64,000 nucleotides of DNA from Chitinophagaceae bacterium (GCA_024508725.1 JANINS010000004.1:576163-640162); one strand, 5' to 3'. Counted from the first letter of the stretch, positions 1 to 9,570 are shown. Made by a program: numbers and translations. Notes: generated from the sequence alone by a model not told the origin.

Positions 1-49
1 ATTTCCTATTCATCCAATTCGTAACTTCAAATTCTAAATAAGCCCCCAT

Positions 50-985
50 ATGGATTTTATTAGTTATTGGTGGATATTACTTATCCTATTTATCGTTTTC
101 AGCGGACTGGTTACAGTGAACCAGGCTACCATCGCAGTAGTAACAATGTTTGGGAAATACCAGCGTATCCTGCGTCCTGGATTGAACTTTAAAATTCCGA
201 TCCTCGAGCAGATATATAAAAGGATCAGCGTTCAAAACCGAAGTGTTGAACTCGAATTCCAGGCTGTAACACAAGACCAGGCAAACGTTTATTTCAAAAG
301 CATGTTGTTATATGCTGTAATAAATGCTGATGAAGAAACGATCAAGAAGGTTGCATTCAAATTCGTGAGTGAAAAAGACCTGATGCAGGCTTTGGTAAGA
401 ACCATCGAAGGTAACATTCGTTCTTATGTTGCTACAAAGCGACAAGCTGAAATATTAGGGTTGAGAAAAGACCTGGTTGAAAGTGTTAAAGGTGAGGTGG
501 ACCATGTGCTGGAAGATTGGGGATATCACCTGTTAGATCTCCAGATCAACGATATCACTTTCGATAAGGTGATCCTTGATTCGATGAGTAAAGTGGTAGC
601 TTCAAACAATTTAAAAGCTGCTGCTGAAAATGAAGGTCAGGCTTTATTGATCACCAAAACCAAAGCGGCTGAAGCTGATGGTAATGCCATCAAGATTGCC
701 GCTGAAGCAGAAAGAGAAGCAGCAAGACTTCGTGGCCAGGGTGTTGCTTTGTTCCGTGAAGAGGTGGCACGTGGTATGAGCCAGGCTGCTGAACAAATGA
801 AACAAGCAAACCTGGATACCAATGTCATCCTGTTTAGCATGTGGACAGAAGCCGTTAAGAACTTTGCAGAATACGGTAAAGGCAATATGTTGTTTCTAGA
901 TGGTAGTCCTGATGGAATGCAGCGATCTATGCAGCAGATCATGGGGATGATGAAGATGCAAACTGAGGCCAACGCCAAACGATAA
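50..985 (+). CDS. SPFH/Band 7 (stomatin-like) membrane protein
   Basis: 311 aa. One N-terminal membrane segment (about residues 5-25) is followed by an SPFH domain (about 25-185, with the typical GKYQRILRPGLNFKIP opening and VELEFQAVTQDQ core). An Ala/Glu/Arg-rich coiled coil (about 190-255) holds the AEAERAA-type repeats seen in stomatins and HflK/HflC. Such proteins form membrane-anchored oligomers that organise microdomains or proteases; no specific partner can be read from this locus. The ATG at 50 directly precedes the hydrophobic segment. No NfeD-type partner gene is adjacent, although the upstream side lies outside the window. A strong terminator follows at 1004-1030, so the gene ends its transcript. 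Family assignment is firm; cellular role is inferred. Confidence 0.9.
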   Translation: MDFISYWWILLILFIVFSGLVTVNQATIAVVTMFGKYQRILRPGLNFKIPILEQIYKRISVQNRSVELEFQAVTQDQANVYFKSMLLYAVINADEETIKKVAFKFVSEKDLMQALVRTIEGNIRSYVATKRQAEILGLRKDLVESVKGEVDHVLEDWGYHLLDLQINDITFDKVILDSMSKVVASNNLKAAAENEGQALLITKTKAAEADGNAIKIAAEAEREAARLRGQGVALFREEVARGMSQAAEQMKQANLDTNVILFSMWTEAVKNFAEYGKGNMLFLDGSPDGMQRSMQQIMGMMKMQTEANAKR

Positions 986-1003
986 GCTTACTATTAGCAT
1001 TTA

Positions 1004-1030
1004 AAGCCGGTTAATGACCGGCTTTTTTTA
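1004..1030 (+). terminator. Rho-independent terminator after the SPFH gene
   Basis: Perfect 8-bp stem AAGCCGGT/ACCGGCTT with a 5-nt loop, followed by a run of seven Ts, 18 bases after the stop codon. Confidence 0.9.
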
Positions 1031-1111
1031 TTATATGAATGCAATCCTTTAACATTTAGCAGTTTAACTATAAGCTTCGCCGAAAGTCTTACTGAGCAAA
1101 TCCATAGATAT

Positions 1112-1119
1112 TATATTTG
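1112..1119 (+). promoter_or_regulatory. Bacteroidota-type -7 promoter element (TATATTTG)
   Basis: Exact match to TAnnTTTG, followed by CAACC. It lies 18 bases before the ATG at 1138. It overlaps the possible TTG start at 1117, which argues for the ATG as the true start of the LolA-like gene. Confidence 0.7.
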
Positions 1120-1137
1120 CAACCTGAAAAATTTAAA

Positions 1138-1764
1138 ATGAAGAAATTATACAGCTTGATATTAGCCGTTCTGGCGATCGCAACAGTGAGTTACGGACAG
1201 GATGCTAATGCCAAAAAAATATTAGACGGTGTTAGCGCAAAAGTAAAAGGATTGAAAGGGATCACTGCTAATTTCAGCATACAATCAACTACGAGTAAAG
1301 GCAAAAGCAACGGAACAAAATCTGGTAATATATCAATCAAAGGGCAGAAATATTTTTTGAAGCAGGGTAAAACTGAGATCATCAGTGATGGTAAAACAGT
1401 TTGGAATTATGATGGTTCTAAAACGGTTACAGTTTCATCTGCAGATGATAATACTAATACATTAAGTCCGCAAAACCTGCTTTCTAATTTTTACGATAAA
1501 GATTTTACTTACAAACTGGTGTCTTCTGCAGGAGGTTATCATCAGATAGAAATGACGCCAACTGATAAAAGAAAGAATTTCGAGAAAGTAACGGTATATG
1601 TAGACAAATCTCAGAACCTGATCACTAAAGCTACAATTGTTGATAAGGCTAAGAATACAATTAAATTCAGTCTGAGCAATCTCAAGACTAATGTTGCTTT
1701 AAGCGACAATACATTCACATTTAACAAAGCGAAATATCCGAAAGATATAGAGATCATAGATTAA
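1138..1764 (+). CDS. LolA-like outer-membrane lipoprotein carrier protein
   Basis: 208 aa with a signal peptide (residues 1-20, ending SYGQ) and a LolA-type half-barrel: GITANFSIQSTT opening, GKYF/GKT-W-YD strands (ISDGKTVWNYD), and NLITKATIVDK near the end. LolA proteins carry lipoproteins across the periplasm to the outer membrane. In Bacteroidota several paralogues exist, so transport of lipoproteins is likely but not certain. The start is set at 1138 because a promoter element covers the upstream alternative. It is monocistronic, closed by the terminator at 1788. Confidence 0.85.
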   Translation: MKKLYSLILAVLAIATVSYGQDANAKKILDGVSAKVKGLKGITANFSIQSTTSKGKSNGTKSGNISIKGQKYFLKQGKTEIISDGKTVWNYDGSKTVTVSSADDNTNTLSPQNLLSNFYDKDFTYKLVSSAGGYHQIEMTPTDKRKNFEKVTVYVDKSQNLITKATIVDKAKNTIKFSLSNLKTNVALSDNTFTFNKAKYPKDIEIID

Positions 1765-1787
1765 TAAGTCTGGTTTAGAATATACGA

Positions 1788-1816
1788 AAGTCCTGCCGCT
1801 GGCGGGACTTTTTTAT
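1788..1816 (+). terminator. Rho-independent terminator after the LolA-like gene
   Basis: 10-bp stem AAGTCCTGCC/GGCGGGACTT (one G-U pair) with a 3-nt loop, then TTTTTTATTTT. Confidence 0.9.
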
Positions 1817-1846
1817 TTTACCTACTTGCTGCATCTTTACACCGGC

Positions 1847-2536
1847 ATGCAAAAGATCATCATTACAATAGATGGATTCTCCAGCTGTGGTAAAAGCACA
1901 CTGGCAAAACAATTAGCCCGTGAGCTGAATTATGTTTTTATCGATAGTGGTGCCATGTATCGGGCTATTACTTTGTATTTCCTCCGTAATCATGTTGATT
2001 GGTATAACAAAGAACAAGTAAGCAAGGCTTTGGAAGAAATTGATCTCGACTTTCATTACAATGAGAAGACAAATGAGAGTCATATGTATCTGAATGAAGA
2101 GAATGTTGAGCAGTTGATCCGTGATATGCTGGTGAGTGAGAACGTGAGTGAGGTTTCTACGATAAAAGAAGTGAGAGAATTTGCCGTGGCTCAGCAACAG
2201 AAATTAGGTTTAAGGAAAGGTATTGTTATGGATGGAAGAGATATCGGTACAACGGTTTTTCCCAATGCTGAGTTGAAGATATTCGTGACTGCAGATCCAA
2301 CAGTGAGAGTGGAAAGAAGATTCAAAGAATTATACGATAAGAACCCGAATATTACGATCGAAGAGGTTCGCAACAATCTTGAAATGCGAGATTATATTGA
2401 TAGCAACAGGGAAGTGAGTCCTTTACGAAAAGCGAATGATGCTATTGTACTGGATAATTCTGACCTCACCCGTGAACAGCAGTTAAAAACTGCTTTGAAA
2501 TGGGCGAAAGAAAGAATGATAGCTCATGCTAATTAG
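1847..2536 (+). CDS. cmk: Cytidylate kinase
   Basis: 229 aa. Phosphorylates CMP/dCMP with ATP in pyrimidine salvage and nucleotide supply. P-loop GFSSCGKST at residues 10-18, followed by the family motifs DSGAMYRAI and MDGRDIGT, the latter about residue 130. The NMP-binding insert and the LID-like segment (RRFKEL, SNREVSPLRKA) are present, and length matches bacterial Cmk. The start is placed at the ATG directly before the first beta strand (MQKIIITIDG); a TTG further upstream would add an unrelated tail. Stands alone between two terminators. Confidence 0.95.
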   Translation: MQKIIITIDGFSSCGKSTLAKQLARELNYVFIDSGAMYRAITLYFLRNHVDWYNKEQVSKALEEIDLDFHYNEKTNESHMYLNEENVEQLIRDMLVSENVSEVSTIKEVREFAVAQQQKLGLRKGIVMDGRDIGTTVFPNAELKIFVTADPTVRVERRFKELYDKNPNITIEEVRNNLEMRDYIDSNREVSPLRKANDAIVLDNSDLTREQQLKTALKWAKERMIAHAN

Positions 2537-2559
2537 CTGGTGAGATTTCTATAGTTAAT

Positions 2560-2594
2560 AAAGTAGATAAAGGGATGTGTCCCTTATCTACTTT
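2560..2594 (+). terminator. Hairpin terminator between convergent cmk and M1 peptidase genes
   Basis: 15-bp stem (AAAGTAGATAA-GGGA with its complement, one bulged A) and a 4-nt loop. It is followed by pyrimidine-rich sequence in which a roughly 18-bp unit containing CTACTTTA-TTACTT repeats about 2.5 times (2587-2634). It probably acts for transcripts from both sides. Confidence 0.6.
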
Positions 2595-2641
2595 ACTTAC
2601 TTCTCCTACTTTATTTACTTTTCCTACTTTACAAACTCTAA

Positions 2642-4495
2642 TTACTTCAACATCGCATCGATGGTAGTATAAGCTACCGGATGATAATTAGCTCTTGCAG
2701 TTGCATATATCTTTTTAGCCCAGGCTTTTCCTTCTGCAGTCTTGATCATTTCTCCATAAAGCGGCCTCAGGAACTTTCTTCTACCTACAGATGATAAAAA
2801 GCTTTCGATATAGGAATATGCAGGCTGGTACTGTTTCTGAATAGCCCAGGTATACCAGGCAGTTTGTATCTCAGCATTTCCAGACTGGCTGAACTTGAAT
2901 TCTTTGTCGAGTAAAGACATATCTGCTGCAGTAATTGAAGGTGGCAACTGTCTTATGAAATACAATAACTGATTTGTTGACTTTAGTTGTTGACTTAATC
3001 CGTTTACTTGCTTAGACTTTTGCCAGTTTGCAATGATTGTATCAATCGCACTGAATTGAGGTGATACGGCAGGAGGAATGTTATTCGGAATTCCTGCACC
3101 ATACACCCAGTCTTTTATTCTAAGCTGCTCCGCAAAATTTGTTTTGTCTTTAAAAGCAGTGGTCAATTCTTCTAAGAATTGTTCTGTTGTTCTTGATTGA
3201 AAAGCATGTTTGCTGAAATAACTTTTCAGGAACTCATCAAAAGCAACTCTTCCAACATTTTCTTCAATTGTTCGAAGGAACGCATAACCTTTTTCATAGG
3301 CAATATCGCTTAAGCCTTCATCAGGATCACGACCTGCAAGATCAAGTTTCAATCTTGTATCTCTGCTGGTATCACCTTTATCTTCTACGGTAGACATCAG
3401 GTCTTGCCGTCCAATTATTTCCTGCATCTGGAACTCAGCTTTTCCATACAATGCTTCAATGATCCTTCTTTCGAAGTAAACAGTGAAGCCTTCATTTAGC
3501 CACATATCATTCCACGTAGCATTGGTTACAAGATTACCACTCCAGCTATGAGCCAGTTCATGAGCAACCAAACTTACCAACGAACGATCTCCTGCAATAA
3601 CAGTTGGTGTAGCAAATGTGAGCATTGGATTTTCCATACCACCATAAGGAAAGCTCGGTGGAAGAACTAATAGATCATACCGGTTCCAACGATAAGGTCC
3701 GTACAGTTTCTCAGCAGCATCAACCATTTTACCCATGTCTGCAAATTCCCATGCAGCTTTCTCGACTACTGAAGGTTCTGCATATACACCTGTTCTTTTA
3801 TCTACTGCTTTAAAAGCAATATCCCCAACGGCCAGGGCCATAAGGTAAGATGGGATTGGATGGAGTTGTTTAAAATGATACATACCATCAGCAGATCTTG
3901 TTTGCGGATTTTCTGCACTCATCACTGCCATTAATTCTGCAGGAACTTTTACAGTTGCATTGTAAGTAAATCGAACAGCCGGACCATCCTGGCATGGCAC
4001 CCAACTTCTTGCAAGAATTGGTTGAGATTGAGTGAACAGGAAAGGATATTTTTTTCCTGATGTTTGTTGAGGTGTGAGCCATTGCAAAGCCGATGCTTCC
4101 GGTGAAGTGGTATAATAAATATTGACCTTCTTTGTGCTGTTGTCGATTTTAACGGTTAATGGTTGACCAAAAACTGGTTGTTCTTTTCCCAGTTCGAAGC
4201 TTGCAGCTTTTTCATCATCACCCAAGGTTACCTTTTGTATCTGCATTTTCCATGTGTCGAAGATGATGTTATCTACTCCTGCAATGTTCTCAATGCTCCA
4301 CGAAGCTTTTCCGCTGATCTGGCGTGACGTAAAATCTACTTTGATATCCAGGTCAAGATGTTTTGCAATAGCCTGGGCACTATTCGAAAAAGTATGCGGA
4401 TCATTTACAGGCTGCTGATCAGCAGAAGTTTCTGTTTGAGCAGGTTGTTTACAGGCAAAAGCTCCCAAAAACAATAACCACAAAAGTTTTTTCAT
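2642..4495 (-). CDS. M1 family aminopeptidase (leukotriene-A4-hydrolase-like), lipoprotein
   Basis: 617 aa. Lipoprotein signal with the lipidated Cys at about residue 15 (LGAFAC). The M1 peptidase core carries the exopeptidase motif GGMENP (285-290) and the zinc motif HELAH (312-316) with the third ligand E335 exactly 19 residues after the second His. PSYLMALAVGDI is typical of the LTA4H branch, and a C-terminal helical domain of that branch follows (about 470-617). It probably trims N-terminal residues from peptides at the periplasmic face of a membrane. Divergent from the gene at 4643, with 147 bp between them. A second, larger M1 protein lies at 23930. Confidence 0.93.
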   Translation of the reverse strand: MKKLLWLLFLGAFACKQPAQTETSADQQPVNDPHTFSNSAQAIAKHLDLDIKVDFTSRQISGKASWSIENIAGVDNIIFDTWKMQIQKVTLGDDEKAASFELGKEQPVFGQPLTVKIDNSTKKVNIYYTTSPEASALQWLTPQQTSGKKYPFLFTQSQPILARSWVPCQDGPAVRFTYNATVKVPAELMAVMSAENPQTRSADGMYHFKQLHPIPSYLMALAVGDIAFKAVDKRTGVYAEPSVVEKAAWEFADMGKMVDAAEKLYGPYRWNRYDLLVLPPSFPYGGMENPMLTFATPTVIAGDRSLVSLVAHELAHSWSGNLVTNATWNDMWLNEGFTVYFERRIIEALYGKAEFQMQEIIGRQDLMSTVEDKGDTSRDTRLKLDLAGRDPDEGLSDIAYEKGYAFLRTIEENVGRVAFDEFLKSYFSKHAFQSRTTEQFLEELTTAFKDKTNFAEQLRIKDWVYGAGIPNNIPPAVSPQFSAIDTIIANWQKSKQVNGLSQQLKSTNQLLYFIRQLPPSITAADMSLLDKEFKFSQSGNAEIQTAWYTWAIQKQYQPAYSYIESFLSSVGRRKFLRPLYGEMIKTAEGKAWAKKIYATARANYHPVAYTTIDAMLK

Positions 4496-4642
4496 AGTTG
4501 CGATTCTGATTGTTGTGTAGCAACAAATGTATAGGAAAATAAAATCGCAGTTTTGTTAATGCGGATGAGGTTTTAAAGTGACGATTGTCATAGAATTTGG
4601 GAATGGTTGAATCTAACTTTATACTATTAAAGCTTGCCAATT

Positions 4643-5353
4643 ATGAAAACTGTAAAACGTATTTCATTCGTTTTTGCATTTTTCTTCCTGCCTTACATCG
4701 TGTCTGCTGCGAATTCTAAAGCTCCGCTTATCATTGAAAAGTTAAAGCACCAGCAGCTCGTAGATAAGTTCTATGAAACAAGAGGTACGAGTTTGTTCTG
4801 GTTCAATGCTGACCAGCAAGAATCACTTCTTTTAAGACAGAAAGCAAAAATGCTCTTTGATAGTGCCATTTACCTTGGCTTAGATAAACAACGCTATCAT
4901 TATGACTGGATATCTGCTAATATTATTGATGACAGCTCACTGCAAGACAGCCTGATGCGGGTTACTGCAGATCGCATTTACACCGATGCACTCATCACTT
5001 TTTGTAAAGACATTTATGGTGGTGCAGAACTCAACAGCTGGCTGGGATATGATGAAGTAAGAGTAAAATTTGAAACACTCGACAATTCCTATATACTTAC
5101 CGGTCTCTCGGTAGTTTCTTCACCGGTTGAATTGGATTGGTTCATCAGGTTTCTTGAACCAAATTGTGATGATTACCTGAACCTAAAAAACCAGCTGAAA
5201 GAAGTAGTGCTTACAAACAACGACACCTGTGCAGTAAAACAACTGAGCCAGAGTTTAAATGTGCTCAGATGGATCAAGCATTATCGTTTCAGCGATCTTA
5301 CAGCACGAAATGTTTCTGAAGAGATGCAATTATTATGTTCGTGGCTGTGGTAG
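4643..5353 (+). CDS. Orphan scaffold domain of a YcbB-type L,D-transpeptidase, catalytic domain absent
   Basis: 236 aa with a signal peptide (residues 1-22). The body resembles the N-terminal scaffold of YcbB/LdtD-like L,D-transpeptidases: FYETRG...FWF at 43-54, the A-x-x-LGLD-x-x-RY helix at 75-85, the TDAL-x-TF-x-KD-x-YGG helix at 114-127, and the LNVLRW segment at 205-210 that in full-length enzymes leads into the catalytic domain. Here the protein stops 26 residues later, with no YkuD domain and no SHGC-type cysteine motif. A terminator follows at 5377, and no catalytic remnant is visible downstream. It may be a non-enzymatic cell-wall protein or a decayed enzyme. The ATG at 4643 is preferred over a TTG at 4634. 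Confidence 0.55.
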   Translation: MKTVKRISFVFAFFFLPYIVSAANSKAPLIIEKLKHQQLVDKFYETRGTSLFWFNADQQESLLLRQKAKMLFDSAIYLGLDKQRYHYDWISANIIDDSSLQDSLMRVTADRIYTDALITFCKDIYGGAELNSWLGYDEVRVKFETLDNSYILTGLSVVSSPVELDWFIRFLEPNCDDYLNLKNQLKEVVLTNNDTCAVKQLSQSLNVLRWIKHYRFSDLTARNVSEEMQLLCSWLW

Positions 5354-5376
5354 TAGTTATGATGGTGAAGAAACAA

Positions 5377-5409
5377 AAACAGGTTCAGTTGATGCTGAAC
5401 CTGTTTTTT
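5377..5409 (+). terminator. Rho-independent terminator
   Basis: Perfect 12-bp stem AAACAGGTTCAG/CTGAACCTGTTT, 6-nt loop, T-rich tail. It closes the scaffold-domain gene. Confidence 0.9.
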
Positions 5410-5424
5410 ATGTCCATTAATGTT

Positions 5425-5468
5425 CTGAACGATGAAGTGCTTGCGACGCAACAGACGATGCTATGAAA
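5425..5468 (+). repeat. Dispersed palindromic element, right-half copy
   Basis: GAACGATGAAGTG followed by TTGCGACGCAACAGACGATG. Same layout as the copies at 18741 and 33845; shares the GCGACGCAAC core with all other copies. Confidence 0.7.
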
Positions 5469-5489
5469 GACTGCTGCTGGTATTGAAAT

Positions 5490-7397
5490 TTACTTCAACG
5501 TTTCATCTAACCATTTATAAAATTCTCTTTGCCAAACCTGAGCGTTTTGTGCACTCAACACCCAATGGTTTTCTTCAGGCAGGTACAGGAATTTGCTTTT
5601 AATGCCACGAAGTTGTGCTGCAGTGAAAGCCTGGAAAGCCTGCTCTTCAGGCACACGATAATCTTTACCACCATTGATAATAAGAATGGGTGTGTTCCAT
5701 TTCTCAACAAAATTACTTGGGCTTGCCGCAAACGATTTTTGTGCTACTGCATTCTTTTTATCCCAGTATGGTCCACCTTTTTCCCAGTTCTCGAAGAACA
5801 TTTCTTCAGTTGATCCGTACATACTTCTGAAATCGAAAATCCCATCGTGTGAGATGAAAGTTTTAAAACGATTATTATGAATGGCCGCCAAAGCAAAAAC
5901 AGAATAGCCTCCAAAGCTTGCACCTACACAACCGATGCGACCCTTATCAACGAAAGGTTCTTTTGCAATAGCATCAATAGCGCTTAGATAATCTTTTAAA
6001 ACTTGACCACCCCAGTCTTTACTGATCTGCTCATTCCATTTTGTACCAAAGCCGGGCATTCCACGACGAGCAGGATAAACAACGATGTAATCATTCGCTG
6101 CCATGAGTTGAGGATTCCAGCGGAACGAATAAGATTGTGTTACCGGAGATTGAGGTCCACCCTGGCAAAGCAAAAGTGTTCTGTACTTTTTATTCGCATC
6201 AAAGTTTGGTGGATACACTACCCACACTAACATCTTTTTATTATCTGTTGTAGTAACCCAGCGACGTTCAGTTCTGGAAAGATCGAGACTGTTGTATATG
6301 TTGTCATTCACATGTGAGATTGGTTTCATCTCACCAGTAGTGATGTTGATGCTGTACACTTCAGCCGCATGATTGTAATCTGTTCTGGTTACATAAAGAG
6401 TGTTGCCAGACTGACCAATGATGTTATTGATATCGTAATCACCTTTCGATATCTGGCGAATTACAGGCATTTTCTTTGTTGCACCGACGTAATCCACTTC
6501 AAACAAATTCATTGTTCCGTTTGTAGGAGCCCAGAAGTAAATGTGTTTGCCATCATCACTCCAGCGAAAACCTTCAACATGAATATCATCTCTGTGGCCT
6601 GTAAGGTTTACCCAATTACCCAAGCCTGTCATTGCAACGATGTCTTGCTTATCAGCTTCATAGCCGTCACGTTTCATTTGCATCCAGGCTAAAACGCCTG
6701 TGTTGCTGAAAGCAGGATTAACATCGTAGCCTTTATTCTTTTCTGTGAGATTTTTGGTAGTGCCTGACGCAATATCATATTCATAGAGATCGGTATTAGT
6801 GCTTACTGCGTAATCTGTTCCATACTTTTTCTTGGTTACATAGATCACTTTTTTACCGTCAGGAGTCCAGATATAATCTTCATCGCCACCAAATGGTTTT
6901 TGCGGACAATCGTAAGGCTCATCAGCCATCAGGTCTTTTCTTACAGATGGATTAGCTTGCTCAGTAAGAAATACGTGGCCAAACTTTCCATCTTCCCATT
7001 CATCCCAATGGCGAAAATTGAGTGAAGAATAGATCTGTACATTCGATTTTTGCAGCTCAGGATAAAAATCTTTACCAAATACATTCACCACTTTCACTTC
7101 TTCACTACTGATGATGTATTTACCATCAGGCGAAACTTTAGTGTTGCCTATAGCGCTATCCACATTAGAAATGGCGATAGGAGAGCCACCGTTAACGGGT
7201 AAAGCAAACACCTGTCTGCGGCTTTTATTCTCTTCTACATTCGGCGTAGAAACAGAATAGATCACATACTGTTTGTCTTTTGATAAACCAATACCCGAAA
7301 CTCTTCCAAGTTTCCAAAGTAGTTCAGGTGTCATCCTGTTTTGAGCCATTGCAACAGAAGCAATAAAAAGGCTTCCTGCAAGCAAAATTTTCTTCAT
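5490..7397 (-). CDS. Prolyl oligopeptidase family (S9) serine peptidase, secreted
   Basis: 635 aa with signal peptide (1-19, SVAMAQ). Residues about 20-380 form a beta-propeller with DPP-like repeats (SPDGKYI, TPDGKKVIY, SDDGKHIYF). The C-terminal alpha/beta hydrolase (about 385-635) carries the nucleophile motif GASFGGYS (S494), D579 in NGGKDYRVP and H611 in PEENHW, a complete triad. The family includes dipeptidyl-peptidase IV/acylaminoacyl-peptidase-like enzymes that cleave short oligopeptides in the periplasm. Transcribed toward the terminator region at about 5400, and separated by 101 bp from the upstream mutase gene, with a repeat element in between. Confidence 0.93.
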   Translation of the reverse strand: MKKILLAGSLFIASVAMAQNRMTPELLWKLGRVSGIGLSKDKQYVIYSVSTPNVEENKSRRQVFALPVNGGSPIAISNVDSAIGNTKVSPDGKYIISSEEVKVVNVFGKDFYPELQKSNVQIYSSLNFRHWDEWEDGKFGHVFLTEQANPSVRKDLMADEPYDCPQKPFGGDEDYIWTPDGKKVIYVTKKKYGTDYAVSTNTDLYEYDIASGTTKNLTEKNKGYDVNPAFSNTGVLAWMQMKRDGYEADKQDIVAMTGLGNWVNLTGHRDDIHVEGFRWSDDGKHIYFWAPTNGTMNLFEVDYVGATKKMPVIRQISKGDYDINNIIGQSGNTLYVTRTDYNHAAEVYSINITTGEMKPISHVNDNIYNSLDLSRTERRWVTTTDNKKMLVWVVYPPNFDANKKYRTLLLCQGGPQSPVTQSYSFRWNPQLMAANDYIVVYPARRGMPGFGTKWNEQISKDWGGQVLKDYLSAIDAIAKEPFVDKGRIGCVGASFGGYSVFALAAIHNNRFKTFISHDGIFDFRSMYGSTEEMFFENWEKGGPYWDKKNAVAQKSFAASPSNFVEKWNTPILIINGGKDYRVPEEQAFQAFTAAQLRGIKSKFLYLPEENHWVLSAQNAQVWQREFYKWLDETLK

Positions 7398-7443
7398 TTG
7401 AAGTAGGATTTTATTATGAGGTCAACAAATGTAATGCTATGAA

Positions 7444-7470
7444 GCTTTCGTTGCGTCGCACTCTTGTACT
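7444..7470 (+). repeat. Dispersed palindromic element, left-half copy
   Basis: GCTTTCG followed by the full core TTGCGTCGCACTCTTGTAC; intergenic. Confidence 0.8.
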
Positions 7471-7498
7471 GTAACAATTCTATTTTGCTGACAGAGAC

Positions 7499-9055
7499 TT
7501 AACGATACTCACCAAAAACTTTTCTCAGTTCATCAGAAATTTCACCCAACGTACATTTATTTTCAACCGCTGTGATCACATGCGGCATTAAATTGCTTCC
7601 ATCTTTTGCAGCAGTACTAATATTCTCTAAGCTTGTCTTTGCTGAATCGGCATTCCTTGAGTTTCTTAATTGAGCAAGTCTTTCGCTTTGAACCGCTCTG
7701 ATGCTGTCGTCTATTTTGAAGATCGGTGTGTTATTGGTTTCATTCATCGTGAATTTGTTTACGCCAACAATGATCTTTTCGCCACTCTCAATTCCTCTTT
7801 GGTATTCATAAGCACTTCTTGCGATCTCATCCTGGATAAAACCTTGTTCAATCGCCGAAACACTTCCACCCATTGCATCAATCTTTGAGATAAGTTCCCA
7901 TGCTTTTTGTTCTACTTCGTTGGTAAGGTTCTCAATAAAATAACTTCCTGCCAAAGGATCTACAGTATCCACAACACCACTTTCAAAAGCAACGATCTGT
8001 TGTGTACGCAAAGCAATCCTGGCAGCTTCTTCGGTAGGTAAACTTAACGCTTCATCAAAGCCATTGGTGTGTAAAGATTGTGTTCCACCAAGAACAGCAG
8101 CCAGTGTTTGAATCGTTACACGGGAAATATTATTCTGAGGTTGTTGTGCTGTTAATGTACTTCCGCCGGTTTGAGTGTGAAAGCGAAGCATCATTGCTTT
8201 TGGATCAGTTGCTCCCAGTTCTTTCATCATCTTAGCCCACATTCTTCTTGCTGCACGAAACTTGGCAACTTCTTCAAACAAATTGTTGTGTGCATTAAAG
8301 AAAAAGGAGAGGCGTTTACCAAAGACATTGATGTCTAATCCTTTTTTAAGAGCTGCTTCTACATAAGCTTTACCATTACTTAACGTGAAAGCAATTTCCT
8401 GTACTGCTGTACTTCCTGCTTCACGAATGTGATAACCTGAAATAGAAATCGTATTCCACTTTGGAAGTTCCTTGCTGCACCATTCGAAAATATCTGTGAT
8501 GATACGCATCGAAGGTTTTGGAGGATAGATGTATGTTCCTCTTGCAGCATACTCTTTAAGAATATCATTCTGGATGGTTCCGGAAATCTTTTTCAGATCA
8601 GCACCTTGTTGTTTGGCTAATGCAACATACAATGACAAGAGAATGTATCCTGTTGCATTGATGGTCATGGAAGTGGAAACATCTTCCAGCTTAATACCAT
8701 CAAACAAACGTTGCATGTCTTCTATACTGTCTATCGCAACACCAACTTTTCCCACTTCACCTTCAGCCAAAGCATGATCACTATCGTAACCAATTTGTGT
8801 AGGAAGATCGAATGCAACACTCAATCCGCTTACACCTTGCGAAAGGAGATAATGATAGCGTTTGTTGCTTTCTTCAGCAGTGGAAAAACCGGCATATTGC
8901 CTCATCGTCCACAGCTTGCCTCTGTACATGTCTGGTTGAACGCCACGGGTGAAAGGGAATTCACCAGGTAGTTCGGTCAAAGACTGAGTGTCAGAAAGAG
9001 TATAAACAGGTTTAATTTCTATCCCGCTATCGGTGGTACGTTTGTTATTAGACAT
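7499..9055 (-). CDS. Methylmalonyl-CoA mutase catalytic subunit (no B12 domain)
   Basis: 518 aa, covering only the substrate-binding TIM-barrel half. It opens with [13 protein letters not shown] and contains [16 protein letters not shown] and [11 protein letters not shown]. Specificity residues: Y54 in RQYAGF, R172 in [11 protein letters not shown] and H209 in SGYH. Isobutyryl-CoA mutases carry Phe and Gln at the first two sites, so methylmalonyl-CoA to succinyl-CoA conversion is favoured. The cobalamin-binding domain (DxHxxG) is absent and must come from a separate small subunit, not found here. The start is set at the ATG at 9055; a GTG at 9064 would overlap the upstream stop. Only 5 bases separate it from the upstream gene, so the two are co-transcribed. 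Confidence 0.92.
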   Translation of the reverse strand: MSNNKRTTDSGIEIKPVYTLSDTQSLTELPGEFPFTRGVQPDMYRGKLWTMRQYAGFSTAEESNKRYHYLLSQGVSGLSVAFDLPTQIGYDSDHALAEGEVGKVGVAIDSIEDMQRLFDGIKLEDVSTSMTINATGYILLSLYVALAKQQGADLKKISGTIQNDILKEYAARGTYIYPPKPSMRIITDIFEWCSKELPKWNTISISGYHIREAGSTAVQEIAFTLSNGKAYVEAALKKGLDINVFGKRLSFFFNAHNNLFEEVAKFRAARRMWAKMMKELGATDPKAMMLRFHTQTGGSTLTAQQPQNNISRVTIQTLAAVLGGTQSLHTNGFDEALSLPTEEAARIALRTQQIVAFESGVVDTVDPLAGSYFIENLTNEVEQKAWELISKIDAMGGSVSAIEQGFIQDEIARSAYEYQRGIESGEKIIVGVNKFTMNETNNTPIFKIDDSIRAVQSERLAQLRNSRNADSAKTSLENISTAAKDGSNLMPHVITAVENKCTLGEISDELRKVFGEYR

Positions 9056-9060
9056 AATGA

Positions 9061-9570
9061 TCACATCAATTTTTTTGCTTCATAACTCAACACTTCACTA
9101 ACTACTTCGTGTAGTGTTCCTTTTTTATCGTTCATCAAATATTGAAGCAGTTGTTTGTTCAGATCAAGGCTTGAAGCATTAGGAGGAAGTATATTGGCTA
9201 GCTGATTTATGATCAGCAGGTTTTGTTCTTTCAGGTTCTTAACAGAATTCCATGCTTCAGGGGTTACGAATATTTGCTGTGATATATTGTATTCAAATTC
9301 TTCACGAATGTTTCGTGTGAGGATCATCTGCATGTCTCTTGCTGAGATATCAGCTTGTCCTACACGGCTGATGAGATTAGGCAAGGCAATTCTATCCACA
9401 AGAACTACGAGCCTTTCATAAGCCTGCAACTGTAATTGAGTAGAAGCTGAATTGTCGTTGCTGGTAAACATCTTACGATTTGCCATCCTGCGGCTCCACA
9501 TAATGTTAATGGCCAATCCGCCGATCACCAATCCTGCAACGCCTATGAGGATCATTATTATATTCTCCAT
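9061..9570 (-). CDS. Small single-pass membrane protein of unknown function
   Basis: 169 aa. One N-terminal membrane helix (about residues 4-24, [20 protein letters not shown]) is followed by a basic stretch and a helical cytoplasmic domain ([37 protein letters not shown]). It is the first gene of a two-gene unit with the mutase subunit, with 5 bp between them. The layout and motifs suggest a conserved Bacteroidota protein, but I cannot name a function. Whether it relates to the mutase beyond co-transcription is unknown. Confidence 0.8.
   Translation of the reverse strand: MENIIMILIGVAGLVIGGLAINIMWSRRMANRKMFTSNDNSASTQLQLQAYERLVVLVDRIALPNLISRVGQADISARDMQMILTRNIREEFEYNISQQIFVTPEAWNSVKNLKEQNLLIINQLANILPPNASSLDLNKQLLQYLMNDKKGTLHEVVSEVLSYEAKKLM

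Noticed and set aside
7499-9055. Isobutyryl-CoA mutase large subunit
   Set aside because: Positions expected to be Phe and Gln in isobutyryl-CoA mutase are Tyr (RQYAGF) and Arg (AARGTY) here.
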